From Pseudomonadota bacterium (lineage in GTDB: Bacteria; Pseudomonadota; Gammaproteobacteria; Xanthomonadales; Rhodanobacteraceae), in assembly GCA_029561145.1 (NCBI GenBank), contig JAKQJM010000098.1, positions 31,865-95,864 of the forward strand: 64,000 nt of DNA. Direction: 5' to 3'. Every line of letters begins with the position of its first letter. Positions within the stretch are counted from its first letter, which is position 1. Below, in pieces: positions 26,356-37,329 of the stretch. The notes under the pieces were generated by a model, which saw only the letters and a list, made by a program, of their open reading frames with translations, did no database searches and was not told the origin of the DNA. Position numbers and translations under genes: made by a program.

Positions 26356-27378
26356 TCAGACCACCCGGGCGCGCAGCAGGTCGTGGATATTGAGCGCCCC
26401 GACCACGCGATTCTCCTCGTTGACCACGAGCAGCGCATGGATCTTGTGGGCTTCCATGACCTGCGCTGCCTCTACGGCGAGCTTGTCGGCCGTGATGGTC
26501 TTCGGATTCGAAGTCATCAGGCGGACCACGGGGGTATCGCGCAGGTCGATGTCGTCGTCGTCGACGGCGCGGCGCAGGTCGCCGTCGGTGAAGACGCCGA
26601 GCAGTTCACCCGTATCGTTGGTTACCGCGGTCATGCCGAGTCCGGTACGTGTCATCTCGACAAGTGCCGAGGTCAGCGACGCATGCTGGTCAACGACCGG
26701 TACCTGCGTGCCCGAGTGCATGATGTCGCTGATGCGCACCAGCAGGCGCCGTCCGAGCGTGCCTGCCGGATGCGAGCGGGCGAAATCCTCCGACGTGAAC
26801 CCGCGCGCTTCGAGCAGGGCGATCGCGAGCGCATCGCCCATGACCAGGGCAGCGGTCGTACTGGCCGTCGGAGCCAGTCCGAGCGGGCAGGCCTCCTCGG
26901 ATACCGAAACGTCGAGATGCACATCGGCGAGCTTGGCCAGCGACGAGAACTCGTTGCCGGTCATCGCGATCAGCGGCACGTTCTGGCGCTTGATCAGCGG
27001 CAGGATCGTCAGCAGCTCGTCGGTTTCGCCGGAATTGCTCAAGCTCAGCACGACGTCCTTCTGCGTGATCATGCCGAGGTCGCCATGGCTGGCTTCGGCA
27101 GGATGCACGAAAAACGCCGGAGTGCCCGTCGAAGCCAGGGTCGCCGCGATCTTGCGCGCGATGTGCCCGGATTTGCCGATGCCGATGACGACGACGCGGC
27201 CCTGGCATTCGAACATCAGCTGGCAGGCATGCAGGAAGCTGCCGTTGACCCGTCGCTGCAGTGCCTCGATCGCGCGCGCCTCGGTGACGATGACGGTCAT
27301 CGCGCTGTTGCGGATCGTCGATTCGTCGAGCAATGGATTCGTCAATGCCAGGGTGACGGGGTTCAATTGTGCGTTCAT
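26356..27378 (-). CDS. kdsD: Arabinose-5-phosphate isomerase KdsD
   Basis: KdsD interconverts ribulose-5-phosphate and arabinose-5-phosphate for KDO synthesis. The SIS domain (about 40-190) shows VVVIGIGKSGHIARK, HPAEASHGDLGM and LSNSGETDELL. Two CBS domains follow (about 210-335: SDIMHSG, VVRLMTSNPKTI, ALLVVNEENRVVGALNIHDLL). ATG 27378 gives 340 residues; the alternative at 27453 would add 25. It is divergent from ibaG. The E. coli cluster has the same kdsD-kdsC-lptCAB-rpoN order. Confidence 0.94.
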   Translation of the reverse strand: MNAQLNPVTLALTNPLLDESTIRNSAMTVIVTEARAIEALQRRVNGSFLHACQLMFECQGRVVVIGIGKSGHIARKIAATLASTGTPAFFVHPAEASHGDLGMITQKDVVLSLSNSGETDELLTILPLIKRQNVPLIAMTGNEFSSLAKLADVHLDVSVSEEACPLGLAPTASTTAALVMGDALAIALLEARGFTSEDFARSHPAGTLGRRLLVRISDIMHSGTQVPVVDQHASLTSALVEMTRTGLGMTAVTNDTGELLGVFTDGDLRRAVDDDDIDLRDTPVVRLMTSNPKTITADKLAVEAAQVMEAHKIHALLVVNEENRVVGALNIHDLLRARVV

Positions 27379-27546
27379 CAGGACCGGATTCAGGAGCGAA
27401 ATATCGGGGACTGCCAGCTCGTATTTTCTGCGACGCAGGATTTTGAGTACCATTCGCGTTCCCTATTGTATCCGTTAGCCCCGTTTTGCGCTCAAGACGG
27501 GGTGGCATGACCGACCGTCGCAGACAAGTCAGGATTTCGGCACTTC

Positions 27547-29146
<1,600 letters not shown>

Positions 29147-29179
29147 ACAGGAGCGAGGTGAATCCGCCTCAACCCCTGC

Positions 29180-29899
29180 TCAGGGCTTGCCGCCTGCCGG
29201 ATGCTCGATCGAGGCGAGGCGCAAGGTAATCGTATCGCCCTTTTTCTCGACCTGTTCGATCTGCACCGGAATCCAGCCATTGGATTCCTCGAACCAGCTG
29301 CGCGAAGTGCGCTTGTCGCGAACGCGTTCGAGGCAGCGCGTGCTGAAACTGCCTGCCGGCACGCTGAGCTTTTCGTCGCCGCAGCTCGTGTAGGTCACGT
29401 CCTCGATGGCGTCCTTCATCGCGACCTTGTAGTCGAAACGGGTCGCCTGGCGTGAAAGATCCGAAGCCAAGGCCAGGGTCAGTGCGTGGCGGTCGACGGC
29501 ATAGCGGACAAGGCCGTAGCGCGCCTCGTCCTTGCCATCGACCATGTGCACCTCGTTGCCCCGCCAGTCGAATTCGCCATGGCGTCGCTTGTTCCTGAAC
29601 GCGACATCCTGGCGAAAATCGTAGTTCACGGTTTCGGGGCGGCCATCGACCCAGCGCACGGTCGATTCCTCGACCACGTCGAGCCCGGCCATCTTGGCGA
29701 GTCCCGATGTTCCGAGCGTCGTCGTGCGCAATGTCGACGTGCCGTCCGCGTTCGCGCTGAGCACGATCGTCGTTCGCGCGAGTTCCTTGCCGTTTCGCAG
29801 GGTCTGGTATTCGGCCTTGAACGGCGCGATTGGCGATTCGGCCAACGCGTGGCCGATCGGCACCAGGCAACAGAAAAACACGAAGGGGATCTTCTTCAC
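29180..29899 (-). CDS. Exported DUF3108 protein
   Basis: This is a predicted periplasmic protein of the DUF3108 family, whose function is unknown. The best start is GTG 29899, with a GGAG element nine bases upstream and a textbook signal peptide (KKIPFVFFCCLVPIGHALA). ATG 29929 would put ten extra residues before it. The mature part has the family's repeated beta-strands (FKAEYQTLRNGKELART, VRWVDGRPETVNYDF, DEKLSVPAGSFSTRCLERV). It follows purN on the same strand. Confidence 0.75.
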   Translation of the reverse strand: MKKIPFVFFCCLVPIGHALAESPIAPFKAEYQTLRNGKELARTTIVLSANADGTSTLRTTTLGTSGLAKMAGLDVVEESTVRWVDGRPETVNYDFRQDVAFRNKRRHGEFDWRGNEVHMVDGKDEARYGLVRYAVDRHALTLALASDLSRQATRFDYKVAMKDAIEDVTYTSCGDEKLSVPAGSFSTRCLERVRDKRTSRSWFEESNGWIPVQIEQVEKKGDTITLRLASIEHPAGGKP

Positions 29900-29972
29900 C
29901 AGCGAACGCTCCGAAAAAACCGCAGGCATTCTTACCCAGCGCACATGAACGGGATGTTTTGCTGGCGTTCGG

Positions 29973-30632
29973 TCAGGCTCGCGTTCCCAGCGTGCCATCG
30001 TCGGCGAGCACCAGCGGGCAGGCGAGCGGTTGTCCGTCCATGCGGATTCCCTCGTTCGACCAATGCAGGCGATGGCGCGCGAGTTGATCGACGCAGGCCA
30101 CGATCAGTGCGTGCTCGCGAGGCAGCAGTCGTTCGGCGAGCCCCTGTTCGGTATCGCCCCTCCGCACATCGACCATCACCTGGGCCAGAACCGGGCCGCC
30201 ATCGAGCTCGGCGGTCACGAAATGGACGCTGGCGCCATGCTGTCGATCTCCGGCGGCGAGGACCCGCCGATGCGTGTGCAGGCCGGGATACTTCGGCAGC
30301 AGCGACGGATGGATGTTGATGATCCGGCCAAGCCACGGCTCGAACGCGCGTGGATCCAGAATCCGCATGAAGCCCGCGAGGACAATGAGCTCCGGCTTCC
30401 ACTTTGCGATCGTCGCGAATGCAGCCAGGTCGAACGCCAGGCGCTGCGCGAAATCGCGTGGATCGAGATGCGCGGTCGGGATGTTCGATTCGCGGGCCAG
30501 CGCGAGCGCAGGAGCCGACGGCTTGTCCGAGAACACGCCGACGATGTGGACGGGCAGGTTGCCGCCACGTTGCGCATCGATCAGCGCGCCGAGGTTGCTG
30601 CCACGACCCGAGGCAAGGACCGCGATGCGCAC
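29973..30632 (-). CDS. purN: Phosphoribosylglycinamide formyltransferase PurN
   Basis: PurN formylates GAR with 10-formyl-THF in purine synthesis. It shows the phosphate loop ASGRGSNL, the catalytic Asn/His in INIHPSLLPKYPGLHTH, and the Asp of TAELDGGPVLAQ. Length is 219 residues from GTG 30632. It follows purM by 18 bp. The C-terminus (DGQPLACPLVLADDGTL) is a little longer than in E. coli. Confidence 0.94.
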   Translation of the reverse strand: MRIAVLASGRGSNLGALIDAQRGGNLPVHIVGVFSDKPSAPALALARESNIPTAHLDPRDFAQRLAFDLAAFATIAKWKPELIVLAGFMRILDPRAFEPWLGRIINIHPSLLPKYPGLHTHRRVLAAGDRQHGASVHFVTAELDGGPVLAQVMVDVRRGDTEQGLAERLLPREHALIVACVDQLARHRLHWSNEGIRMDGQPLACPLVLADDGTLGTRA

Positions 30633-30650
30633 GTGCAGGATCCGGCCGGA

Positions 30651-31688
30651 TCAGCGGATATGCACGCGCTCACGACCGGTAGCGGTCACGATCTCTCCGA
30701 TCGACCAGGCCTGAAGGCCCAGGGTTTCGAGTGCATCGAGCGTCGCTCCGGCGTGTTCGCGCGAAACAATCAAGGTGTAACCAATGCCGCAATTGAATGT
30801 TCGCCACATTTCGTCCTGTGCGACCTTTCCTTCGCGCTGCAGCCAGTCGAACAGCGGCGGCGCTTTCCACGCCTTGCTGTCGAGCGTGATGCCGAGAGGT
30901 TCCGGAACGACGCGAATGATGTTCTCGCGCAGGCCGCCGCCCGTGATATGGGCCATGCCATTGACCGGAAGCTGCTGCATCAGCTTGAGAATCGGCTTGA
31001 CGTAGATCGTCGTCGGCGCCATCAGGGCGTCTGCGAGGGTGGTGCCGTCGAGATCGAGGTCGAACGGACTGGCGGCGCGCTCGACGATACGGCGGATCAG
31101 CGAGTAGCCGTTCGAGTGCGCGCCCGAAGACGCGATGCCGATGATCGCATTGCCGGCCTGGATGCGACTGCCATCGATCAGCGCGAGCTTTTCGACCGCG
31201 CCGACGCAGAATCCGGCCAGATCGTATTCGCCCGGCGGATACATGCTCGGCATCTCGGCGGTTTCACCTCCGATCAGCGCGCAGCCGGCCAGTTCGCAGC
31301 CCTTCGCGATGCCACCGACCACCGCGACAGTGGTCTCGACATCGAGCTTGCCGGTCGCGAAGTAGTCGAGGAAGAACAGCGGCTCGGCACCCTGCACGAG
31401 TACATCGTTGACACACATGCCGACCAGATCAATGCCGATCGTGTCGTGGCGGCCGAGTATCTGCGCGAGCTTGAGCTTGGTACCGACGCCGTCGGTGCCT
31501 GACACCAGGACCGGCTCACGGTACTTGCCGCCGAGTTCGAACAGGGCGCCAAAACCACCGAGGCCGGACATCACTTCCTTGCGGAAGGTGCGCGCGACCA
31601 GGGGTTTGATGCGATCGACAACCGCATTGCCGGCATCGATGTCCACGCCTGCGGCGCGGTAGGTAAGGGCCTCGTTCTCGTTCGACAT
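30651..31688 (-). CDS. purM: Phosphoribosylformylglycinamidine cyclo-ligase PurM
   Basis: PurM (AIR synthase) closes the imidazole ring in purine synthesis using ATP. It shows [12 protein letters not shown] at the N-terminus, the [12 protein letters not shown] block, and [24 protein letters not shown]. Length is 345 residues from ATG 31688. It is transcribed divergently from the DUF2066 gene, a neighbour also seen in other gammaproteobacteria. Confidence 0.96.
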   Translation of the reverse strand: MSNENEALTYRAAGVDIDAGNAVVDRIKPLVARTFRKEVMSGLGGFGALFELGGKYREPVLVSGTDGVGTKLKLAQILGRHDTIGIDLVGMCVNDVLVQGAEPLFFLDYFATGKLDVETTVAVVGGIAKGCELAGCALIGGETAEMPSMYPPGEYDLAGFCVGAVEKLALIDGSRIQAGNAIIGIASSGAHSNGYSLIRRIVERAASPFDLDLDGTTLADALMAPTTIYVKPILKLMQQLPVNGMAHITGGGLRENIIRVVPEPLGITLDSKAWKAPPLFDWLQREGKVAQDEMWRTFNCGIGYTLIVSREHAGATLDALETLGLQAWSIGEIVTATGRERVHIR

Positions 31689-31861
31689 GGGCAAAAGCCG
31701 GATACGCGGGGCCGCGCATCATATCAGCCCGAATGGACGAGGTATCAGCCGTTCGGGCAGACTTGCCGGCATCCCTGTTGCTTCGGAACCTCGCCATGAA
31801 CGTGCGCGCCAACGGCGAAACAGTGTCACCCACGGCCCAGCCGTGGTCGTGCCATGTGCGC

Positions 31862-32518
31862 ATGACCAGGCTGTTCTTCCCGCTGATGATCCTGCTTGCC
31901 CTGCAGGTGGTTCCGCTGGCAGCGGCTCCAACGACCTATTCCGGCGAGGCGCCGGTGGCGAGCCAGTCCGAAGCCGAACGCGCCGGAGCCCTCAAGTCCG
32001 CGCTGGCCGAGGTCGTGATACGGCTCAGTGGTGATCCCGGCATCCTTGCCCGCGGCGATGTCGCCGGCATGGTAGCCAAGGCAGACAAGTACGTGCTGCA
32101 GTACCGCTATCGGACCGACGCCGCCACCGACGGGGTTGCAGGCGCGGAGCAGCCGCGGCTGATGCTGGTAGCCGAGTTCGACAGCAGCGCGGTCGACCGC
32201 ATGCTTGCCGGGCTTGGGCTGGGTGGCGCGGATGCGCCGGCGACCAGCGATGCGACGCCTGTCGAGAAGCGTGTCTGGATCAGCGGCATCCATTCGGCGT
32301 CGGATTACGCCCGCAGCCTCGGCTACCTCAATCGCCAACCTCTGGTCCGGCAGCCACGACCGGTCGAGGCGCGTGGCGACGGGATTCTGGTCCGCCTGAC
32401 CCTGAGCGGTGATTTCAATCGCTGGCTGGAGACGCTCGACCAGGACACGGTGCTGCACGTCAACAGCGCCAGCCCGCCAATCGAAGGCGTCGATGCGACC
32501 CTGGTCCTGAGTCCCTGA
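31862..32518 (+). CDS. Exported DUF2066 protein
   Basis: This is a predicted periplasmic protein of the DUF2066 family with unknown role. ATG 31862 gives a signal peptide (MTRLFFPLMILLALQVVPLAAA) and 218 residues; the longer upstream frame has no similarity. The mature protein shows ALKSALAEVVIRLSGDPGI, typical of the family. It is next to the phosphatidyltransferase-perM-hda run, 8 bp before the next gene. Confidence 0.7.
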   Translation: MTRLFFPLMILLALQVVPLAAAPTTYSGEAPVASQSEAERAGALKSALAEVVIRLSGDPGILARGDVAGMVAKADKYVLQYRYRTDAATDGVAGAEQPRLMLVAEFDSSAVDRMLAGLGLGGADAPATSDATPVEKRVWISGIHSASDYARSLGYLNRQPLVRQPRPVEARGDGILVRLTLSGDFNRWLETLDQDTVLHVNSASPPIEGVDATLVLSP

Positions 32519-32526
32519 TCCACGTC

Positions 32527-33081
32527 ATGTGGCGTCATCTGCCGAACCTGATTACCGGCCTGCGAATTGCCCTGGTCTGGCCCGTGTTCTGGCTGATTTC
32601 GACCGGCGAGCACGCCGCGGCCCTGGTGCTGGCCGCCGTGGCCGGCGTCAGCGATGCCGTCGATGGCTGGCTGGCCAAGCGTTTCGGTTGGGAAAGCCGG
32701 CTCGGGGGCCTGATGGATCCGCTGGCCGACAAGCTGCTGCTGCTCGCCGGGTTCACCGCGCTGACCGTGATCGGCGTATTGCCGGTCTGGATGCTGGCCC
32801 TGGTCATCGGCCGGGATGTCGTCATCGTCTTCGGCGCGATCGCCTATCACAACCTGATCGGCTCGTTCGATGCGCAGCCAACCCGCATATCCAAGCTCAC
32901 CACGGTCGTGCAGATCCTGCTTGTCCTTGCCGAGTTGCTGCGTCTGGCCTGGATGCCCGGATTGGCGGGGCTCGACGTGCTGCTCGTGCTCTGCGCCGGT
33001 CTGACCGTGCTCAGCGGTCTACACTATGTGCTGGTCTGGTCGCTGCGGGCACGCAGGGCCGTACGTGAAGGCAATCGCTGA
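32527..33081 (+). CDS. CDP-alcohol phosphatidyltransferase family protein
   Basis: This 184-residue membrane protein belongs to the PgsA/CLS family, which transfers a phosphatidyl group from CDP-diacylglycerol to an alcohol. The core motif is DG-WL-AK-(8)-G-(3)-D-(3)-D starting at VDGWLAKRF. The usual Arg after Ala is replaced by Lys, while all aspartates are present. Four or five membrane helices are visible. The substrate (glycerol-phosphate or another alcohol) cannot be told from the sequence. It sits between the DUF2066 gene and perM. Confidence 0.82.
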   Translation: MWRHLPNLITGLRIALVWPVFWLISTGEHAAALVLAAVAGVSDAVDGWLAKRFGWESRLGGLMDPLADKLLLLAGFTALTVIGVLPVWMLALVIGRDVVIVFGAIAYHNLIGSFDAQPTRISKLTTVVQILLVLAELLRLAWMPGLAGLDVLLVLCAGLTVLSGLHYVLVWSLRARRAVREGNR

Positions 33082-33094
33082 AAGGAATCGATGG

Positions 33095-34273
33095 ATGGCA
33101 GCACAGACTCTCGACCTGCGCCTCAAGTGGCTGATCCTGGTCGTCGTGATCGGCGGCGTTTTCTACCTGTTCGGTTCCGCTCTGGCGCCGTTCGTGATCG
33201 CAGCGCTTTTCGCCTACCTGTTCAATCCGGTCGTGCAGAAGCTCGAACGACGCGGCATCGGCCGTGCCCTCGGAGTGAGCCTGCTGTTCCTGATCCTGAC
33301 CCTTGTCCTGGTCGGAATCGTGCTCGTGCTGATCCCGTTCATGGAGCGACAGGTGACCCGCTTCATCGATCAATTGCCGCGCTGGACGGCCTGGGCAAGG
33401 GATATCGCCGCACCGTGGGTCGAGCAGCGTTTCGGGGTGAGCCTCGACCTGTTCGACAGCGAAGGTCTTACCGCCATGCTGGATGGCCATTGGAAGGAAG
33501 CCGGGGGATTCGCGACGACCGTGCTGGCCAAGGTATCGAAATCCGGATTCGCGATCATCGCCTGGGCGCTGAACCTGGTCATCGTGCCAGTCGCCGCGTT
33601 CTATCTGCTGCGCGACTGGAACATCGTCGTCGAGCGCGTGCATGCGCTGATCCCGCGCTCGATCGAACCGATCGTGGTCCGCCTGACCCGCGAGTCTGAC
33701 GAGACCCTGGGCGGCTTCCTGCGCGGCCAGCTCAGCGTGATGATCATCCTCGGAACGCTGTACGGCATCGGCCTGTGGTCGGTCGGCATCAGTGTGGGTC
33801 CGTTGATCGGCATGATTGCCGGCCTGATCAGTTTCGTGCCCTATCTCGGTGCGATCGTCGGTGTCGGCATGGGCGTGATTGCGGCGCTGGCGCAATACCA
33901 GGACAGTTACCACGTGGTCCTCGTGCTGATCGTTTTCGTCGTCGGCCAGTTGCTGGAGGGCTATGTGCTGGTGCCCAAGCTGGTCGGGGACAAGATCGGC
34001 CTGCATCCGGTCGCGGTGATGTTCGCGATACTTGCCGGTGGCGAACTGTTCGGCTTTGTCGGCGTGCTGCTGGCCCTGCCGATCGCGGCCATCGTCATGG
34101 TCCTGCTGCGCTATGCCTATGAGCGCTACACGCAGAGCGAGATGTATCAGGAGCCCGGGACCGAATCGGTGATCGTGGTGGGCGCTGGCCCGACCGAGCG
34201 GGCGGTGACGGCAGGCGCGGCAATCATCGATACGCAATCCGCGAGCGTGACGGGTACCACTCGGCTGCCATGA
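33095..34273 (+). CDS. PerM/AI-2E family membrane protein
   Basis: This is a polytopic inner-membrane protein of the AI-2E/PerM family (PF01594), which includes putative exporters and ion antiporters. The 392 residues show about eight hydrophobic segments. Family blocks include FNPVVQKLERRGIGRALGV near the N-terminus and EGYVLVPKLVGDKIGLHPVAVMFAILAGGELFGFVGVLLALP towards the C-terminus. ATG 33095 follows an AAAGGAA site at 33081-33087. The stop overlaps hda by 4 nt. Position just before hda matches perM-hda arrangements in other gammaproteobacteria. Confidence 0.85.
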   Translation: MAAQTLDLRLKWLILVVVIGGVFYLFGSALAPFVIAALFAYLFNPVVQKLERRGIGRALGVSLLFLILTLVLVGIVLVLIPFMERQVTRFIDQLPRWTAWARDIAAPWVEQRFGVSLDLFDSEGLTAMLDGHWKEAGGFATTVLAKVSKSGFAIIAWALNLVIVPVAAFYLLRDWNIVVERVHALIPRSIEPIVVRLTRESDETLGGFLRGQLSVMIILGTLYGIGLWSVGISVGPLIGMIAGLISFVPYLGAIVGVGMGVIAALAQYQDSYHVVLVLIVFVVGQLLEGYVLVPKLVGDKIGLHPVAVMFAILAGGELFGFVGVLLALPIAAIVMVLLRYAYERYTQSEMYQEPGTESVIVVGAGPTERAVTAGAAIIDTQSASVTGTTRLP

Positions 34274-34971
34274 GTGCGCAGTTGCCGTTGGCCTTGCGCT
34301 GGCCGGCGCACCAGCGTTTCGAGTCGTTCGTCGATGGCGGCAATGGTGCTGGCCTGGACCTGTTGCGTCGCGCCGCCCGTGGCGACGCGCACGATCGGGT
34401 CTTCGTGGCGGGTGCCGTTGGCAGTGGCAAGACCCATTTGCTGATCGCTGCCTGTGCGGAAGCCGTTGCGGTCGAGCGCAGCGCGCAATACCTCGATTTG
34501 TCGCGCCTGACCGGAGCGTCCGTCGACACGATCCGTCGTTTCGGTGGCAGCGATGTGCTGGCCATCGACAATGTCGATGCAATTGCCGGTATGCCTGAAG
34601 CGGAGCATGCGCTGTTCGATTTGCACAATCGTTGCCGGGCGGGAGGTTCTGCGCTGCTGTTTGCAGCCAGCGGGCCACCGGCGAGCATCGGTCTGAAGTT
34701 GCCCGACCTGGTCTCACGCCTGTCCGCTTGTGCGCAATGGCAGATGCGCCCGCTCGATGAGGCAACGCGGCGACGGATCGTCAGGGAACTCGGTGCAGGT
34801 CGCGGGCTTGAGCTCGATGACGCGGTGCTCGACTGGCTGTTCACCCGCAAGGCGCGCGATCTCGGCAGTCTGGTCGCGCTGCTCGATCGCATCGACCAGG
34901 CCGCCCTTGCGGCACAACGGCGCGTCACGTTGCCCTTCCTGCGCCAGCTCCTGGTCGAACCGGGCGCCTGA
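34270..34971 (+). CDS. hda: DnaA regulatory inactivator Hda
   Basis: Hda, bound to the DNA sliding clamp, stimulates ATP hydrolysis by DnaA and so limits re-initiation. The clamp-binding motif QLPLAL is at residues 4-9. Walker A is GAVGSGKTH (about 53-61), and the Walker B-like LAIDNVD follows. Length is 233 residues. It lacks the DnaA domain IV for oriC binding, as expected. It overlaps the PerM-like gene. Confidence 0.93.
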   Translation: MSAQLPLALRWPAHQRFESFVDGGNGAGLDLLRRAARGDAHDRVFVAGAVGSGKTHLLIAACAEAVAVERSAQYLDLSRLTGASVDTIRRFGGSDVLAIDNVDAIAGMPEAEHALFDLHNRCRAGGSALLFAASGPPASIGLKLPDLVSRLSACAQWQMRPLDEATRRRIVRELGAGRGLELDDAVLDWLFTRKARDLGSLVALLDRIDQAALAAQRRVTLPFLRQLLVEPGA

Positions 34972-34974
34972 GTT

Positions 34975-35700
34975 TCAGCCCGCGCGCAGGACCGTATCGA
35001 GGTCGGCCAGCCGTTGCGGTGTGCCGACATCGACCCAGCGACCGGCAAAGAATTCGCCACTGATCCGCCGTTGTCGCATCGCATTGCGCAACAGTGGCGC
35101 CAGCGGAAATCGCGGAGGTGGGCCGAGTCTTGCGCTCTGATCGCCGAGTGCCAGTTGCCAACCGTCGAACAGCTCCGCGCGATACACGCCGATACCGGAA
35201 TAGGTCAGTCGTCCTGGACCCTGATCGACCAGCGTGCCATCCGCTTCGATCGCGAAATCGCCGTTCGCGACATGCGCCGGATTGGCCACCATGACCAGAT
35301 GGGCGAGGCTTTGCGGTGCCTGCGCCAGCGTCGAGAAATCCATGTCGAGCCAGATATCGCCGTTGACCAGCAGGAAGGGCGCCTTGCCGAGCAGGCTCAG
35401 CGCATTGAGCATGCCGCCGCCTGTCTCCAGCGGCACCGGACCTTCGTCGATGTAGTCGATTGCGAGGTTCCAGCGACTGCCATCGCCAAGCGCCAGCGGA
35501 AACTGCCCGGCCAGATGCGAGGTGTTGATGACGACCCGCTCGATGCCGATGGCTGCGAGCTTCTCGAGGTGCCATTCGATCAGCGGTTTTCCGCCGACCA
35601 CGAGCAGCGGCTTCGGCGTTGTGTCGGTCAGCGGGCGCATGCGTTCGCCGCGCCCGGCGGCGAAGATCATCGCGCGCCGAAGGCTCACGCGGTCGCGCAT
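34975..35700 (-). CDS. murU: N-acetylmuramate-1-phosphate uridylyltransferase MurU
   Basis: This nucleotidyltransferase makes UDP-MurNAc in the peptidoglycan recycling path that bypasses MurA. The signature AAGRGERMRPLTDTTPKPLL lies near the N-terminus, and the sugar-binding ETGGGMLNAL is typical of MurU-like rather than GDP-mannose enzymes. ATG 35700 gives 241 residues; the internal ATG of MIFAAG is possible. The gene overlaps amgK by 16 nt. The pairing with amgK is the main ground for the MurU call. Confidence 0.87.
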   Translation of the reverse strand: MRDRVSLRRAMIFAAGRGERMRPLTDTTPKPLLVVGGKPLIEWHLEKLAAIGIERVVINTSHLAGQFPLALGDGSRWNLAIDYIDEGPVPLETGGGMLNALSLLGKAPFLLVNGDIWLDMDFSTLAQAPQSLAHLVMVANPAHVANGDFAIEADGTLVDQGPGRLTYSGIGVYRAELFDGWQLALGDQSARLGPPPRFPLAPLLRNAMRQRRISGEFFAGRWVDVGTPQRLADLDTVLRAG

Positions 35701-36758
35701 TCGCGGCTCGCCTGAATGGGCCGGTCGCCGAGTGCGCGCTCGAGCAGCGCGGCGAAATCCGCCAGTTCGGGATAGCGACGCGCGACCGTCGTCGCGTAGC
35801 GCCAGCACAACGGAAGATCGTCGAGATACTGGCGTTTTCCATCGCGATACCAGAGGCGGCAGAAAATGCCGAGGACCTTGAGGTGGCGCTGCAGGCCCAT
35901 CAGGTCGAACCAGCGCGAAAACCGCGACGCGCCGACGTCGCTGCCGAGCAGATGCGCTGCCTGCAGCTTCAAACGGTAGTTTTCGACCCAGCCATCGACG
36001 CGCTTGCTGTCCCATTCGATGTAACAGTCGCGCAGCAGCGATACGAGATCGTAGGTGATCGGCCCGATCACGCCATCCTGGAAATCGACGATCGCCGGAT
36101 TCACGAGTATTTCGGCGCCTTCGGCGCTACCGGCGCCCTCGACGATCAACAGGTTGCGGCTGTGGAAGTCGCGATGGACAAAGGCGCGCGGCTGCTCGTC
36201 GGCCGCATGCACGAGAAACGTGAACGCCGCTTCGATGACATCCCAGTCGTCGCAACTGATCGTGAAGCCGAGATGGCGCTTGAGGAACCACTCGGGCAGC
36301 AACTCCATTTCGGTGACCAGGCGCTGCCGGTCATAGCTCGGCAACCCGTTGACATCGACCGAACGCTGCATGCGCAGCAAAGCATCGAACGCATCGGCGT
36401 ACAGCGCGTCGACGCTCGCTGGCGAAAGCTCGGGCAGGTAGGTGCGTGTGCCGAGATCTTCCATGAGGATGAAACCTTGCGCGTGGTCGATCGCGAGGAT
36501 TTCGGGTGCGTGCAGCCCGGCCTTGCGCAGGCGCGCATCGATATCGAGCCAGGCACCGAGATCCTCCTTGTCGGGTGGGGCGTCCATCAGTACCCATGCC
36601 GACGGGGTCCCTCGAACCGTATCCGAGGTGATTCGCCAATAGCTGCGGAAGCTCGCATCTGTCGAGGCTGGAGAAAGGCGGTACGGCTGATCGCCGATGG
36701 AGGTTTGCACGAAGCGGCGCAGTGCCGTCTGGCGATCGGTGGACGGGGTCACGGGCAT
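35685..36758 (-). CDS. amgK: N-acetylmuramate/N-acetylglucosamine kinase AmgK
   Basis: AmgK phosphorylates MurNAc and GlcNAc at the anomeric carbon for MurU. It is an APH-type kinase with the catalytic FVHRDFHSRNLLI (about residue 205) and the metal-binding IVDFQDGVIGP. The N-terminal block STDASFRSYWRI is also conserved. ATG 36758 gives 357 residues, slightly longer than the Pseudomonas enzyme. With MurU it allows UDP-MurNAc recovery and is associated with intrinsic fosfomycin tolerance in Pseudomonas. It is divergent from sufR. Confidence 0.87.
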   Translation of the reverse strand: MPVTPSTDRQTALRRFVQTSIGDQPYRLSPASTDASFRSYWRITSDTVRGTPSAWVLMDAPPDKEDLGAWLDIDARLRKAGLHAPEILAIDHAQGFILMEDLGTRTYLPELSPASVDALYADAFDALLRMQRSVDVNGLPSYDRQRLVTEMELLPEWFLKRHLGFTISCDDWDVIEAAFTFLVHAADEQPRAFVHRDFHSRNLLIVEGAGSAEGAEILVNPAIVDFQDGVIGPITYDLVSLLRDCYIEWDSKRVDGWVENYRLKLQAAHLLGSDVGASRFSRWFDLMGLQRHLKVLGIFCRLWYRDGKRQYLDDLPLCWRYATTVARRYPELADFAALLERALGDRPIQASRECATA

Positions 36759-36831
36759 CCCGGGGCAATGGTAGGCAGGGAGTCTAGTCGAGCGGCGGAT
36801 GAGGCGCGAGAACGCCTCGCACGGCGCCTGT

Positions 36832-36860
36832 TTGTGTGTGAGCCGCCTAAATAGTACAAT
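36832..36860 (+). promoter_or_regulatory. Sigma-70-type promoter of the suf operon
   Basis: TTGTGT (36832-36837) and TACAAT (36855-36860) are separated by exactly 17 bases, 22 bases before the sufR start codon. The short leader would leave room for an Rrf2 operator over or just after the -10 box. The promoter is read from sequence only. Confidence 0.6.
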
Positions 36861-36882
36861 TTCGGTCCTCATTGGAGTCGCC

Positions 36883-37329
36883 ATGCTTCGAGTCAGCAAA
36901 TTGACCGATTACGCCACGGTTGTCATGACCTGTCTGGCCGAGTCCGCTGATGAAGTCCTCAGCGCACAGTTGCTTGCCGAGCGTGCGCGCCTTGAAGCGC
37001 CCACGGTCAGCAAGGTGCTCAAGCAGCTTGCCGGTGCCGGGCTCGTCGATTCGTGGCGCGGCGCCAATGGCGGTTACCGCCTGGCGCGCGAACCGCGGGC
37101 GATCAGCGTGGCCGATATCGTCACCGCGATGGAAGGCCCGATCGGCATGACCGAATGTTGCGCGCACAGCGGTCTTTGCGATCACGAATCGCATTGCGGA
37201 GTGCGCGTGAACTGGCAGCGCATCAGCGATGCGATCCGCACCGCGCTCGAGGGTGTGACCCTGGCCGACATGTTGGTCAGCGCGCCGAAGCGCTCGGTCG
37301 GCATCGCCTTGCGGGTGGCGATCGCATGA
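36883..37329 (+). CDS. sufR: Rrf2-family iron-sulfur regulator SufR/IscR-type
   Basis: This 148-residue Rrf2 transcription factor has a winged helix ([14 protein letters not shown], then [29 protein letters not shown]). A [2Fe-2S] ligand set of Cys93, Cys99 and Cys105 (with Cys92 alongside) has the CX5CX5C spacing of IscR. It very probably senses cluster supply and controls its own operon. The start is ATG 36883. The stop overlaps the sufB start (ATGA at 37326-37329). Confidence 0.88.
   Translation: MLRVSKLTDYATVVMTCLAESADEVLSAQLLAERARLEAPTVSKVLKQLAGAGLVDSWRGANGGYRLAREPRAISVADIVTAMEGPIGMTECCAHSGLCDHESHCGVRVNWQRISDAIRTALEGVTLADMLVSAPKRSVGIALRVAIA

Noticed and set aside
25195..27510. A 771-codon open frame on the + strand
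   Set aside because: It is antisense to lptC, kdsC and kdsD, which are well supported. No motif was found in it.
30030..31502. A 490-codon open frame on the + strand
   Set aside because: It is antisense to purN and purM, which have intact catalytic motifs.
33011..34765. A 584-codon open frame on the - strand
   Set aside because: It is antisense to the PerM-like gene and hda. The His/Asp/Gln-rich translation is typical of an antisense frame.
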